Positions 63,873-64,000 of a stretch of 64,000 bases of DNA are shown piece after piece. The stretch lies in contig CM070875.1 in the NCBI GenBank assembly GCA_036365515.1, positions 103,520,628-103,584,627 of the forward strand, read 5' to 3'. The notes below the pieces were generated by a model. That model made no database searches, was not told the origin of the DNA, and saw only the letters and a program-made list of their open reading frames with translations. The position numbers were made by a program, and so were the translations under genes. The first letter of the stretch is position 1. Each line of letters begins with the position of its first letter. The stretch comes from Torymus aiolomorphi (Eukaryota; Arthropoda; Insecta; Hymenoptera; Torymidae).

Positions 63873-64000
63873 TCAATCCTGCGGTTGCAGGCGTATGACC
63901 TCGGCGATGGGGCGACGTAGAGTTGTATTGGCCGTGCGCAGATCGACCACGCGGGTGATTCCATCACTTCCTGGATGGATGGTGATGACACGGGCGAGAG
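63873..64000 (-). CDS. BEL/Pao pol C-terminus, partial
   Basis: Minus-strand frame entering from the right edge: LARVITIHPGSDGITRVVDL, then RTANTTLRRPIAEVIRLQPQ and Asp before TGA 63873-63875. The pattern GRV..HPG.DG..RVV..RT......RP....L is the conserved end of BEL/Pao polyproteins, after the integrase core. Only 42 codons are in the window; the rest of the element lies beyond it. Confidence 0.8.
   Translation of the reverse strand, partial: LARVITIHPGSDGITRVVDLRTANTTLRRPIAEVIRLQPQD

Overview
The window is a stretch of eukaryotic, almost certainly insect, genomic DNA made nearly entirely of transposable elements and their remains. I found no host gene. The insect call rests on two nuclear copies of mitochondrial DNA that read with the invertebrate mitochondrial code (TGA as Trp, ATA as Met, AGA as Ser) and keep insect-type gene order and strands. 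The AT-rich mitochondrial composition would fit a hymenopteran such as a parasitoid wasp, but that is only an inference.

Layout. 1-5230: Penelope-like elements (PLEs: reverse transcriptase plus GIY-YIG endonuclease), one partial and nearly intact, one broken and bounded by inverted ends. 6195-6871: a fully palindromic TTAA-flanked element. 8202-11746: a DNA transposon with 580-bp inverted ends and a frameshifted DDE-type transposase. 12300-14320: antisense Helitron helicase remnant, then a mariner remnant and a GC-rich block with three large hairpins (14722-15414). 16855-21485: a Helitron-like unit with TC and hairpin-CTAG ends, invaded by a Tc1/mariner-type element (18461-20762). 21503-23115: a second Helitron-like end and a 12-unit tandem array. 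24290-25086: a 412-like pol fragment. 26100-32030: two further PLE clusters whose 3' ends lie head-to-head as long palindromes. 32395-33260: a satellite of about 350-385 bp. 33851-35517: a numt (cytb, nad4) split by a TTAA-flanked insertion. 35536-36320: (TA)n tracts and two members of a small hairpin family. 36321-46340: a complete Ty3/gypsy element on the minus strand with two LTRs, gag, pol and an unusual third ORF. 47358-47870: a second numt. 47880-57446: a decayed 412-like gypsy element on the minus strand with one LTR and an OTU-like protease domain inside pol. 57454-63420: a non-LTR retrotransposon ORF2 on the minus strand, invaded by an intact-looking Tc1/mariner-type element (60136-63130). 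63509-64000: the 3' LTR and pol C-terminus of a BEL/Pao element.

How the parts relate. The order of insertion can be read: a Helitron contains a Tc1/mariner element; the non-LTR element contains another and abuts the 412-like LTR at its ORF2 stop; a numt contains a TTAA-specific element; gypsy-1 sits in a (TA)n tract between two hairpin elements. The PLE 3' regions carry hammerhead-ribozyme cores. The least explained signal is a dispersed family of about 250-410 bp (16581, 35631, 35900, 46341). Its four copies share a 17-bp block and a terminal motif. Each has a central hairpin built from inverted copies of a short word, and the word differs from copy to copy.
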